Source: an uncultured Oscillospiraceae bacterium (GTDB lineage: Bacteria > Bacillota > Clostridia > Oscillospirales > Oscillospiraceae). Taken from it: 35,980 bases of DNA. Below the pieces are notes generated by a model. It saw only the letters and a program-made list of their open reading frames with translations, had not been told where the DNA came from and did no database searches. The first letter of the stretch is position 1; each line of letters starts with the position of its first letter. Below, in pieces: positions 30,383-35,980 of this stretch. The position numbers and the translations under genes were made by a program. Location of the stretch: assembly GCA_900763675.1 (NCBI GenBank), contig CAAFLE010000051.1, positions 1 to 35,980 on the forward strand, in the 5' to 3' direction.

Positions 30383-31078
30383 TCAGTCCATGCCCCGGAT
30401 CTTGGCGTTCGGAATGACGGGCAGCAAAATCCGCCGGAAGACTTCCATTTCCTCGCGCTCGAACGCGCCGCAGCCGCCGGAGATCACGTCGCCGGAATCT
30501 TTGAACGCCTGAAGAAAATACTTTTCTTCTCCGGGTAGCCATGCGGCGATGTCGGCGAAATCCTCCGCGGAGTGCAGACCGCGCACGACCGTCGTGCGGA
30601 ATTCAAAATCGGTATCGCCGTCCATGAGCATCCGGGCGCATTCCTGCACGGCGTCCATGCCGGGGCGCAGCGTGCCGGTGACGGCGGAATAGTTGTCTCT
30701 GCCCGCTTTGATGTCCATGGCGACATAGTCGGCGAGCTTTTCTTCCAGAATGGCGCGGAGCATGGCGGGGTTCGTGCCGTTCGTGTCGAGCTTCACGGCA
30801 AAGCCGAGCGTCCTGACGCGCCGCAGAAACTCCGGCAGATCGCGCTGGAGCGTCGGCTCGCCGCCGGTGACGGCGACGCCGTCAAGCAGTCCCTTCCGGT
30901 GCGAAAGAAATGAGAAAAACTCCTCCTCGGAGATCACGGGCTGACTTTCCGGGTCGAGAACGAGCGAGGCGTTGTGGCAAAAGGGGCAGCGCCACGGGCA
31001 ATGCGCGGTGAAAACCGTGCAGGCGGTATGCCCCGGATAATCGAGAAGCGTCAGCTTCTGTAAGCCGTGGATAACCAT
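30383..31078 (-). CDS. nrdG: Anaerobic ribonucleotide reductase activase (radical SAM)
   Basis: NrdG uses a [4Fe-4S] cluster and S-adenosylmethionine to place the glycyl radical on NrdD. The 231-residue protein has the cluster motif CPWRCPFC (Cys27, Cys31, Cys34), the SAM-binding GGEPTLQ, and DYVAMDIKA, and ends normally. It belongs to the longer NrdG-like subgroup annotated as anaerobic RNR activating protein. An upstream in-frame ATG at 31114 exists, but MVIHGLQKL at 31078 has an ideal AAAGGAGGT site seven bases before it. It has its own promoter (31105-31133) with an NrdR-like site over the -10, and a terminator before nrdD, so the two genes are probably separately transcribed yet co-regulated. 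Confidence 0.92.
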   Translation of the reverse strand: MVIHGLQKLTLLDYPGHTACTVFTAHCPWRCPFCHNASLVLDPESQPVISEEEFFSFLSHRKGLLDGVAVTGGEPTLQRDLPEFLRRVRTLGFAVKLDTNGTNPAMLRAILEEKLADYVAMDIKAGRDNYSAVTGTLRPGMDAVQECARMLMDGDTDFEFRTTVVRGLHSAEDFADIAAWLPGEEKYFLQAFKDSGDVISGGCGAFEREEMEVFRRILLPVIPNAKIRGMD

Positions 31079-31102
31079 ATCTTGACCTCCTTTCGCCGAA
31101 CG

Positions 31103-31118
31103 ATACAATATCATGTAT
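31103..31118. promoter_or_regulatory. Possible NrdR box over the nrdG -10
   Basis: ATACAATATCATGTAT matches the NrdR consensus at about 12 of 16 positions and has ATACA/TGTAT symmetry. It overlaps the nrdG -10 element. A weaker match (about 9 of 16) starts 31 bp away at 31072, over the nrdG start codon; it may be chance. Confidence 0.5.
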
Positions 31119-31133
31119 GAGATCGGATTTCAA
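31105..31133 (-). promoter_or_regulatory. nrdG promoter
   Basis: On the minus strand TTGAAA (31128-31133) and TATTGT (31105-31110) are separated by 17 bp, with the -10 27 bp before the nrdG start. Confidence 0.6.
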
Positions 31134-31169
31134 TTGGCAAATACGGCGAAAAAAGCGGCGTGGCGGCGC

Positions 31170-31198
31170 TTGACAGAAAGCGCCCTCCTTTCTATACT
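31170..31198 (+). promoter_or_regulatory. Promoter of the NTPase and membrane PIG-L operon
   Basis: TTGACA (31170-31175) and TATACT (31193-31198) are separated by 17 bp, near-perfect consensus, 35 bp before the NTPase ATG. Confidence 0.8.
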
Positions 31199-31232
31199 CA
31201 AAGGGCAAAAACACGGGAAACGGAGAAGATTT

Positions 31233-31757
31233 ATGAGCGCTTTTTTTCTGACCGGCGCGGTGCAGACCGGGAAAAGCACGGCGATCCGCACGTTTTTATG
31301 TGCAAATTCCGCGCTGCGTCCCGGCGGCTTTCTCACAGTGAGCGTCCCGACGGACGCGGGGTTTGACGTATTCATCGTCCCGCCGGACTGGACGGCGGAC
31401 GACCTTACGCCGGACGCGCTCGTGGGACGGCGCGGCGACATATACGAAAAGCACCCGGAGAGCTTTGACCGCCGCGGCTGTGCGCTGCTCGCGCCGGGCG
31501 GGTACGATCTGCTCCTTATGGACGAGCTGGGGCGCATGGAGCTGGAGGCGCACGATTTTCGCGCCGCGGTCATGGCGTCGCTCGACGGCGATATACCCGT
31601 TCTCGGCGTCATAAAGCCGGAGCATAACGCCTTTCTGGACGGCATCCGCTCGCACGGCGGCGTGGAGCTGTTCCCGCTCACACTCGAAAACCGGAACGAT
31701 GCCCCGGCGGCGATTGCGGCGTGGTATGCGTGTGTTTCGGGCAAAAACCGGGCATAA
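31233..31757 (+). CDS. THEP1-family nucleoside-triphosphatase (NTPase_1)
   Basis: This 174-residue P-loop protein of the THEP1/NTPase_1 family has Walker A GAVQTGKST (residues 8-16), Walker B YDLLLMDELGRMELEAHDF (about 90-108), and the family's PVLGVIK strand. Members hydrolyse NTPs in vitro. Their cellular role is poorly known, though some accompany molybdenum or nucleotide metabolism genes. The frame is open 40 codons further upstream through the promoter, so ATG 31233 with a GGAGA site is chosen. It is divergent from nrdG and first in a two-gene operon with the membrane PIG-L gene 19 bp downstream. A link to nucleotide-pool control beside nrdDG is possible but speculative. Confidence 0.82.
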   Translation: MSAFFLTGAVQTGKSTAIRTFLCANSALRPGGFLTVSVPTDAGFDVFIVPPDWTADDLTPDALVGRRGDIYEKHPESFDRRGCALLAPGGYDLLLMDELGRMELEAHDFRAAVMASLDGDIPVLGVIKPEHNAFLDGIRSHGGVELFPLTLENRNDAPAAIAAWYACVSGKNRA

Positions 31758-31776
31758 TCCGGCGGGAGGGATGACC

Positions 31777-33705
31777 TTGGATAAAAAACCGGCGGTGGGG
31801 GCGATCCTCGTCCGCGCCGCGCAGAGTCTGTTTCTTGCCGCGGAGATCGCGGTTCTTGCCGATTTTCTGTTTGCCGCCGGGGAGCGGGGGCTGCCGCGCA
31901 GCGCGTTCTGGTCGATCTTTATCATCGGCGCGGCGGCGCTTTTCGCCCTTCGCGGCTTTACCCGCCGGGCGCGGCGCATCGCGGCGCTCTCTCTTGCGGG
32001 CGCAGCGGCGCTGGCGCTGCTCGGAGGCTTTGCCGCGTGGCGGCTCTCGCTTCCCGCGGCGGCGTATAAGACGCCGGAGACGGAACCGAAGGTCTTTTTT
32101 GCCGGGCAGCGCGTGCTTGCCGTCGTGCCGCATGAGGACGACGACGCCAATCTCCTGACCGGCGTGCTGGAGGAGTATACCGCCGCCGGAAGCGAGGTAT
32201 ACGTTGTGTTTGTCTCGACCGGCGACGCCGCCGGGCGCGGCGAGGAGCGCGTATACGAGGCGGTCCGCAGTCTTGCCCTTTCCGGCGTGCCGGAGGAGAA
32301 CGTGATCTTCCTCGGCTACGGCGACAGCATCCCGGATGACGGGATACACATTTATGATGCAGCGCCAAACGCCGTGACGCCGTCGCTCAGCGGAAAAAAC
32401 GCGGCGCACGCCGCGCCCGGGCATAACGCTTACCGCGAGGGCGCGGCGTATACGCGAGAGAATCTGCTCGCGGATCTTCGCGGCGTGATCGAGGAAATCC
32501 GTCCCGGCGTCATTTTCTGCACGGACTATGATGAAAACATCGACCACCGGGCGGTCTCGCTCTTTTTTGACGAGGCGCTCGGCGAAATCCTTGCCGCAGC
32601 GCCGGACTATGACCCGGTGGTGCTCAAGGGCTTTGCTTACTCCACGGCGTTCCATGCCCCGGCGGATTTCTTCGATTCGGTAAACATCCTCTCCACGGTA
32701 TGTCCCGGGAGCGAACGCATGGAAAACGGCGTGTATCTCTGGGCAAACCGCGTGCGTCTGCCGGTGGACGGGGGCGGTCTTTCCCGCTCGCTGTACGCCT
32801 GCCGGGGCTTTGCCGCGGCGGAAGAGTATGAAAGCCAGAAGCTCTGGCGCATGACGCCGCGCATCATAAACGGCGACAAGGTATTCTGGCAGCGCTGCAC
32901 CGGCTCGCTGCTCTACGGCGCGGCGGTGCGCGTCTCGTCCGGAAACGGCGCGGAGCTGAACGACTTCCGGCTGCTGCATTCGTCCGATCTCGCCGGGGGA
33001 GCGCCGCCGCAGGAAGCGGTGTGGGTCCCGGAGAGCGGGGACGCCGTGCGGGAAGCGGAATTTTCGTTCCCGGCGGCGGACGTGACGGAGATCCGCCTGT
33101 ACGATGCCCCATCGCCGGAGGATAACGTCCTTGCCGCCGAGATCGTGTTCCCGAGCGGAAACCGGTACGAAGTGCGGAATATTGACCCCGCCGGGACGGC
33201 GGTGGCGGTGGATGAGCCGGACTGCGGCGGCTTCACCGTCCGTCTGCTGGAGACCGAGGGAAGCGCCGCCGGTCTGACGGAGATCGAAGCCTACGCCGGG
33301 GCGCACGACGCGCTGCCGCGGCTCTTGAAGCTCACGGACGCGGACGGGAATTTTGTCTACGATTACCGGCTCTCGGGTGCGGAGACGGGGGCGGTGTTTT
33401 CGCTCTACGCTCTCGGCGCGAGCGGCGATATGGCGGACTATACCGTGACCTGTACGGGCGACGGCTGCGCGGCGGAGGTGCGAAACGACCGACTGTATGT
33501 TTTCTGCCCGCGGGGCAGAAGCTGCACCGTTACCATGTCGGATGAGACCGGCACGCTCTCGGACAGCGTATATGTCGCGCACGAGACCGCCGGCATTCAC
33601 TTCGTCCGCGCCGCGGAGAGCTACTGCGCAAACGGTCTGCCGAAAACCAACCTCTATTCTCTTGCGGTGCATTGCTATAAGCATTTCATTCTCGGCTGGG
33701 AATGA
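31777..33705 (+). CDS. Membrane-anchored PIG-L (LmbE) family deacetylase-like protein
   Basis: This protein of about 642 residues has three N-terminal hydrophobic segments (about 10-34, 44-61 and 69-88), then a PIG-L domain (about 110-340). The zinc motif is VVPHEDDDAN (His119, Asp121, Asp122), with a second site NIDHRAVS. About 300 C-terminal residues, probably beta-rich and extracellular, follow; I do not recognise them. The catalytic part should face outward and may deacetylate wall or polysaccharide GlcNAc, but the substrate is unknown. An ATG at 31771 directly abuts the GGGAGGG ribosome site (spacing 0-1), whereas the TTG at 31777 has a spacing of about 7, so TTG is preferred. A bidirectional terminator follows. 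Confidence 0.8.
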   Translation: MDKKPAVGAILVRAAQSLFLAAEIAVLADFLFAAGERGLPRSAFWSIFIIGAAALFALRGFTRRARRIAALSLAGAAALALLGGFAAWRLSLPAAAYKTPETEPKVFFAGQRVLAVVPHEDDDANLLTGVLEEYTAAGSEVYVVFVSTGDAAGRGEERVYEAVRSLALSGVPEENVIFLGYGDSIPDDGIHIYDAAPNAVTPSLSGKNAAHAAPGHNAYREGAAYTRENLLADLRGVIEEIRPGVIFCTDYDENIDHRAVSLFFDEALGEILAAAPDYDPVVLKGFAYSTAFHAPADFFDSVNILSTVCPGSERMENGVYLWANRVRLPVDGGGLSRSLYACRGFAAAEEYESQKLWRMTPRIINGDKVFWQRCTGSLLYGAAVRVSSGNGAELNDFRLLHSSDLAGGAPPQEAVWVPESGDAVREAEFSFPAADVTEIRLYDAPSPEDNVLAAEIVFPSGNRYEVRNIDPAGTAVAVDEPDCGGFTVRLLETEGSAAGLTEIEAYAGAHDALPRLLKLTDADGNFVYDYRLSGAETGAVFSLYALGASGDMADYTVTCTGDGCAAEVRNDRLYVFCPRGRSCTVTMSDETGTLSDSVYVAHETAGIHFVRAAESYCANGLPKTNLYSLAVHCYKHFILGWE

Positions 33706-33710
33706 AAAAT

Positions 33711-33739
33711 CTCCCGGCGGATGGTTTATCCGCCGGGAG
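33711..33739. terminator. Bidirectional intrinsic terminator
   Basis: CTCCCGGCGGAT (33711-33722) pairs perfectly with ATCCGCCGGGAG (33728-33739) around GGTTT. TATTTGGTTT follows on the plus strand, and ATTTTTC on the minus strand. It serves the convergent PIG-L and CobW-like genes. Confidence 0.9.
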
Positions 33740-33776
33740 TATTTGGTTTATGCGGAGCCGGGTTCGTTTGACCCTG

Positions 33777-34736
33777 TTAGTAGAACGTCGCAACCTCCTG
33801 CTCCGGCACGGCGCACGGCTCAATGCTTACCGCGTGCAGCACCGGTCCCGGACCCTCATACACATCCGGCAGAGCGCGGATGTCGATGCGGGCGGTGAGC
33901 TTGTACCACGCAAGGTTTTTGAGCGCGGACGTGTCTGCCGTCTCGGCGGCGAGCGGGATGAAGCGGATGTCGTTGGCGCAGCAGGTCATAACGTCTCTGC
34001 CGAAGTAGAAATAACCCGGCTTCAGACTGCGGGACTTCGTGATCGCCTTGCCGCGGAGAGAAACGGTCTTGTTCCGGTATTTCTCCGGCTGGTCCATGAT
34101 GTCCTGCAAAAAGAGCGCATAATCCGCGTCGGCGATCTCGCAGACAGGGGCGTTGAGATCGTAGGGGAGGGGCAGCTCAATGTCGTCGTAGCTGATCTTG
34201 CCGTCCGGCGTCTCAAAGGCGATGTCGCACCGGCGGTTGATGGCGCGGACGATCTTATGCGCCTGCATTTTCAGCTCCTCGTCGCCCTCCGGGAAGCGGT
34301 TGAGGACCGCCAGCTCGCAGCTCTGGAGCTTGTCCACCATGAGCTGACGCATATTGCTGTTGTAGTTGAGGAACGTCCGGGCGTCGATAAAGAGAAACTC
34401 CTGCGCCACGACCCACTCCTTCGGCATATTCGTGTAGAGCGCGTCGAGCGTCCACATCCCGTTGTATTCCACCATGACGTAGGAGCAGCGGTGCTTTTTC
34501 AAAAGTGCGGAGAGATTCTCGCTGGTGAGATCGCCCTCGTTTTCGATCGTCTCGGTAAACACCGTGGGCGCGGCGAACGCCGAGGGGTCGTACTCCTCCT
34601 CGCCCTCCTCGCAGACGAGCAGGAGAATGCGGTCGCCGTTGTTGAACGTCTTGTCCTCGAGCGTCTGCTGCGCGAACTTCGTTTTGCCGGACTCCAGAAA
34701 GCCGGTAAAGAGATATACGGGGACTTGTTTTGCCAT
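33777..34736 (-). CDS. COG0523-like P-loop protein fused to a YcgQ/DUF1980-like (TIGR03943) C-terminal domain
   Basis: This 319-residue protein has an N-terminal CobW-type P-loop domain (about residues 1-190) with Walker A TGFLESGKTK (11-20) and MVEYNGMW in place of the usual IEPSG strand. It lacks the CxCC metal motif, and the guanine-specificity NKxD position reads NRFP. The C-terminal part (about 213-319; NKTVSLRGKA, YFYFGRDVMTCCANDIRFIP) resembles the C-terminal domain of YcgQ-type putative permease subunits (TIGR03943/DUF1980), including the conserved MTCC. No transmembrane segment is evident. It follows the His-rich CobW gene by 15 bp in one operon, suggesting a metal-handling pair. Function is unknown. 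The start ATG is preceded by AAAGGGAG. Confidence 0.72.
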   Translation of the reverse strand: MAKQVPVYLFTGFLESGKTKFAQQTLEDKTFNNGDRILLLVCEEGEEEYDPSAFAAPTVFTETIENEGDLTSENLSALLKKHRCSYVMVEYNGMWTLDALYTNMPKEWVVAQEFLFIDARTFLNYNSNMRQLMVDKLQSCELAVLNRFPEGDEELKMQAHKIVRAINRRCDIAFETPDGKISYDDIELPLPYDLNAPVCEIADADYALFLQDIMDQPEKYRNKTVSLRGKAITKSRSLKPGYFYFGRDVMTCCANDIRFIPLAAETADTSALKNLAWYKLTARIDIRALPDVYEGPGPVLHAVSIEPCAVPEQEVATFY

Positions 34737-34751
34737 GACTTACGCTCCCTT

Positions 34752-35963
34752 TCAGCGGAAGAGCGCGGCGACGGCGTCCTCGTGCAGCTCGTGACCGATA
34801 ACGCACAGCCGCCCTGTCACGCCGGCGCTGCCGCGGCGGATGCTGATCTCGCCGGGGGTGTAGTCAAAGTGGATCCACGCGCCCTCCTCGGCGGCGACGA
34901 TGCCCTTGGCACGCAGCACGACGCCGTACTTCGCCTCGTCCTCCAGCGCGGTGAGCGCAGAGCGCAGACCCTCTTCGGTGAACTTCTTCGCCGTCTCCAT
35001 GCCCCAGGACGTGAACACCTCGTCGGCATCGTGACCGTGGTGATGGTGATGGTGGTGACCGCAGCCGCATTCGTGATCGTCGTGGTCATGGTCGTGGTGA
35101 TGCTCGTGATCGTGACCGCAGCCGCACTCGTGGTCATGGTCGTCATGCTCGTGATGATGCTCATGCCCGTCATGGTCATGGTCGTGGTGATGATGCTCGT
35201 GACCGTCGTGGTCGTGGTCGTCGTCCTCGTCGTGGTCATGGTGGCAGCCGCAGGAGCAGCTGCCGTTTTCATCGAAAGGATGGTGATGCTCATGCTCGTG
35301 GTGATGCTCGTGTTCGTCCTCGTCCTCGTCATGCTCGCGCTCGATGCTCTCCAGCGCGGCGGAGAGCGTGTCGCGCCGCTCGATGGCGTCGAGGATCTGC
35401 TTGCCGGAAAGCTCGTCCCACGGCGTCGTGATGATGACCGCGCCGGGGTTCTTTTCGCGCAGTAGCGCGACGCACTCGGCGAGCTTTTCCTCCTTCATGC
35501 CTGCCGTGCGGGAGAGAATGATGCACCCGGCGGATTCGACCTGATTGTTGAAGAACTCGCCGAAGTTGCGCATATACATTTTGCATTTGCCGGCGTCCAC
35601 AACGGTGCCGAGCGCGTTGATGGTGAGATTGCCGTCGTTCGCCTGCTCCACGGCGGTCACGATGTCGGAGAGCTTGCCGACGCCCGAAGGCTCGATGAGA
35701 ATGCGGTCGGGAGCGTAGCGCTCGCAGACCTCGTGCAGCGCGGCGCGGAAATCGCCCGTCAGACTGCAGCAGATGCAGCCGGAGTTCATTTCCGTTACCT
35801 CGATGCCGGCGTCCTGCATAAAGCCGCCATCCACGCCGATCTCGCCGAACTCGTTCTCGATGAGGACGAGCTTTTCTCCCGTATAGGCTTCCGCGATCAG
35901 CTTTTTGATGAGCGTTGTCTTGCCCGCACCGAGAAATCCGGAAAACACATCAACTTTTGTCAT
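34752..35963 (-). CDS. COG0523 (CobW/ZNG1-like) metallochaperone GTPase with His/Asp/Cys-rich segment
   Basis: This 403-residue cytoplasmic P-loop protein of the COG0523 family, to which zinc-responsive YciC/YeiR/ZNG1 proteins belong, has Walker A GFLGAGKTTL (9-18), metal motif GCICCS (Cys63, Cys65, Cys66), Walker B-like ILIEPSGVGK (88-97), and a C-terminal CobW_C-like domain (about 315-403; WIHFDYTPGEI). Residues 211-312 form an extreme His/Asp/Glu stretch with three Cys clusters, CSCGC (236-240) and CGC (280-282, 299-301). The NKxD position reads SRTA (151-154), so guanine specificity may be relaxed. AGAGGTTA precedes the ATG. The upstream control region, where a Zur site would be sought, lies beyond the right edge. 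Confidence 0.88.
   Translation of the reverse strand: MTKVDVFSGFLGAGKTTLIKKLIAEAYTGEKLVLIENEFGEIGVDGGFMQDAGIEVTEMNSGCICCSLTGDFRAALHEVCERYAPDRILIEPSGVGKLSDIVTAVEQANDGNLTINALGTVVDAGKCKMYMRNFGEFFNNQVESAGCIILSRTAGMKEEKLAECVALLREKNPGAVIITTPWDELSGKQILDAIERRDTLSAALESIEREHDEDEDEHEHHHEHEHHHPFDENGSCSCGCHHDHDEDDDHDHDGHEHHHHDHDHDGHEHHHEHDDHDHECGCGHDHEHHHDHDHDDHECGCGHHHHHHHGHDADEVFTSWGMETAKKFTEEGLRSALTALEDEAKYGVVLRAKGIVAAEEGAWIHFDYTPGEISIRRGSAGVTGRLCVIGHELHEDAVAALFR
35028..35333 (-). repeat. Degenerate tandem repeat encoding the His/Asp-rich metal-binding stretch
   Basis: Imperfect repeats of GAC/CAT/CAC/GAG codons (units such as HDHDGHEHHH and HDHECGCGH) occupy about 306 bp inside the COG0523 gene. Units CGCGH recur twice with nearly the same flanks, suggesting growth by slippage or unequal exchange. 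Confidence 0.8.
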
Positions 35964-35980
35964 ACCTATAACCTCTTTCT

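Noticed and set aside
33702..35465. Plus-strand frame with Val/Met-rich, membrane-like repeats
   Set aside because: The hydrophobic repeats are the antisense reading of His/Asp codons in the COG0523 gene, not a real membrane protein.

Overview
The window is GC-rich, gene-dense and mostly operonic, with sigma-70/SigA-type promoters and strong GGAGG ribosome sites. It looks like chromosome of a strictly anaerobic, probably gut-dwelling Clostridia member, perhaps Oscillospirales-like. The evidence is an oxygen-sensitive NrdD/NrdG ribonucleotide reductase, pyruvate phosphate dikinase, a two-gene SufC/SufB pair, an SLH-domain exported protein, a clostridial-type MurK kinase and miniature palindromic elements. 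The genus assignment is inference. No tRNA, rRNA, CRISPR array, prophage or transposase was seen.

Layout. (1) 1-3074, minus strand: the 5' part of ppdK (runs off the left edge), mnmE, and a VanY-like M15B peptidase with altered active-site residues. (2) 3147-5041: divergent promoters, then sufC-sufB and a terminator. (3) 5121-9036: a pentulose operon with an L-xylulose-kinase-like FGGY kinase, araD and a GPH-family symporter, closed by a perfect 17-bp terminator stem. (4) 9125-21617: a large amino-sugar/peptidoglycan salvage locus. An autoregulated GntR/HutC regulator with a perfect 16-bp operator leads a sugar ABC importer (lipoprotein and two permeases), a tandem-GNAT protein, a PIG-L deacetylase, murQ and an esterase. 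anmK lies on the opposite strand, and then come namZ, nagZ and a MurK-type kinase. (5) 21630-24261, minus strand: a sugar nucleotidyltransferase, a GreA-like factor, an ICMT-like membrane protein and a CYTH protein. (6) 24283-24418: a MITE-like palindromic element, then an exported SLH protein. (7) 26447-31133, minus strand: trxB, an array of eight consecutive hairpins, nrdD with a fused C-terminal redoxin domain, two NrdR-box-like sites spaced 42 bp apart, and nrdG. (8) 31170-33739, plus strand: a THEP1-type NTPase and a membrane-anchored PIG-L protein. (9) 33777-35963, minus strand: two COG0523 (CobW-like) P-loop proteins. One carries a C-terminal YcgQ/DUF1980-like domain and the other a His/Asp/Cys-rich stretch of about 100 residues.

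How the genes work together. In the central locus the ABC importer probably brings in MurNAc-containing sugars. NamZ and NagZ both lack signal peptides, so they would cleave them inside the cell. MurK and AnmK would phosphorylate the products, and MurQ would remove lactate to give GlcNAc-6-phosphate. The deacetylase, acetyltransferase and esterase suggest additional acetyl-group processing. In the reductase region, TrxB plus the redoxin fused to NrdD suggests an NADPH-TrxB-redoxin-NrdD electron route under NrdR control. The final operon looks like a metal (probably zinc) homeostasis unit.
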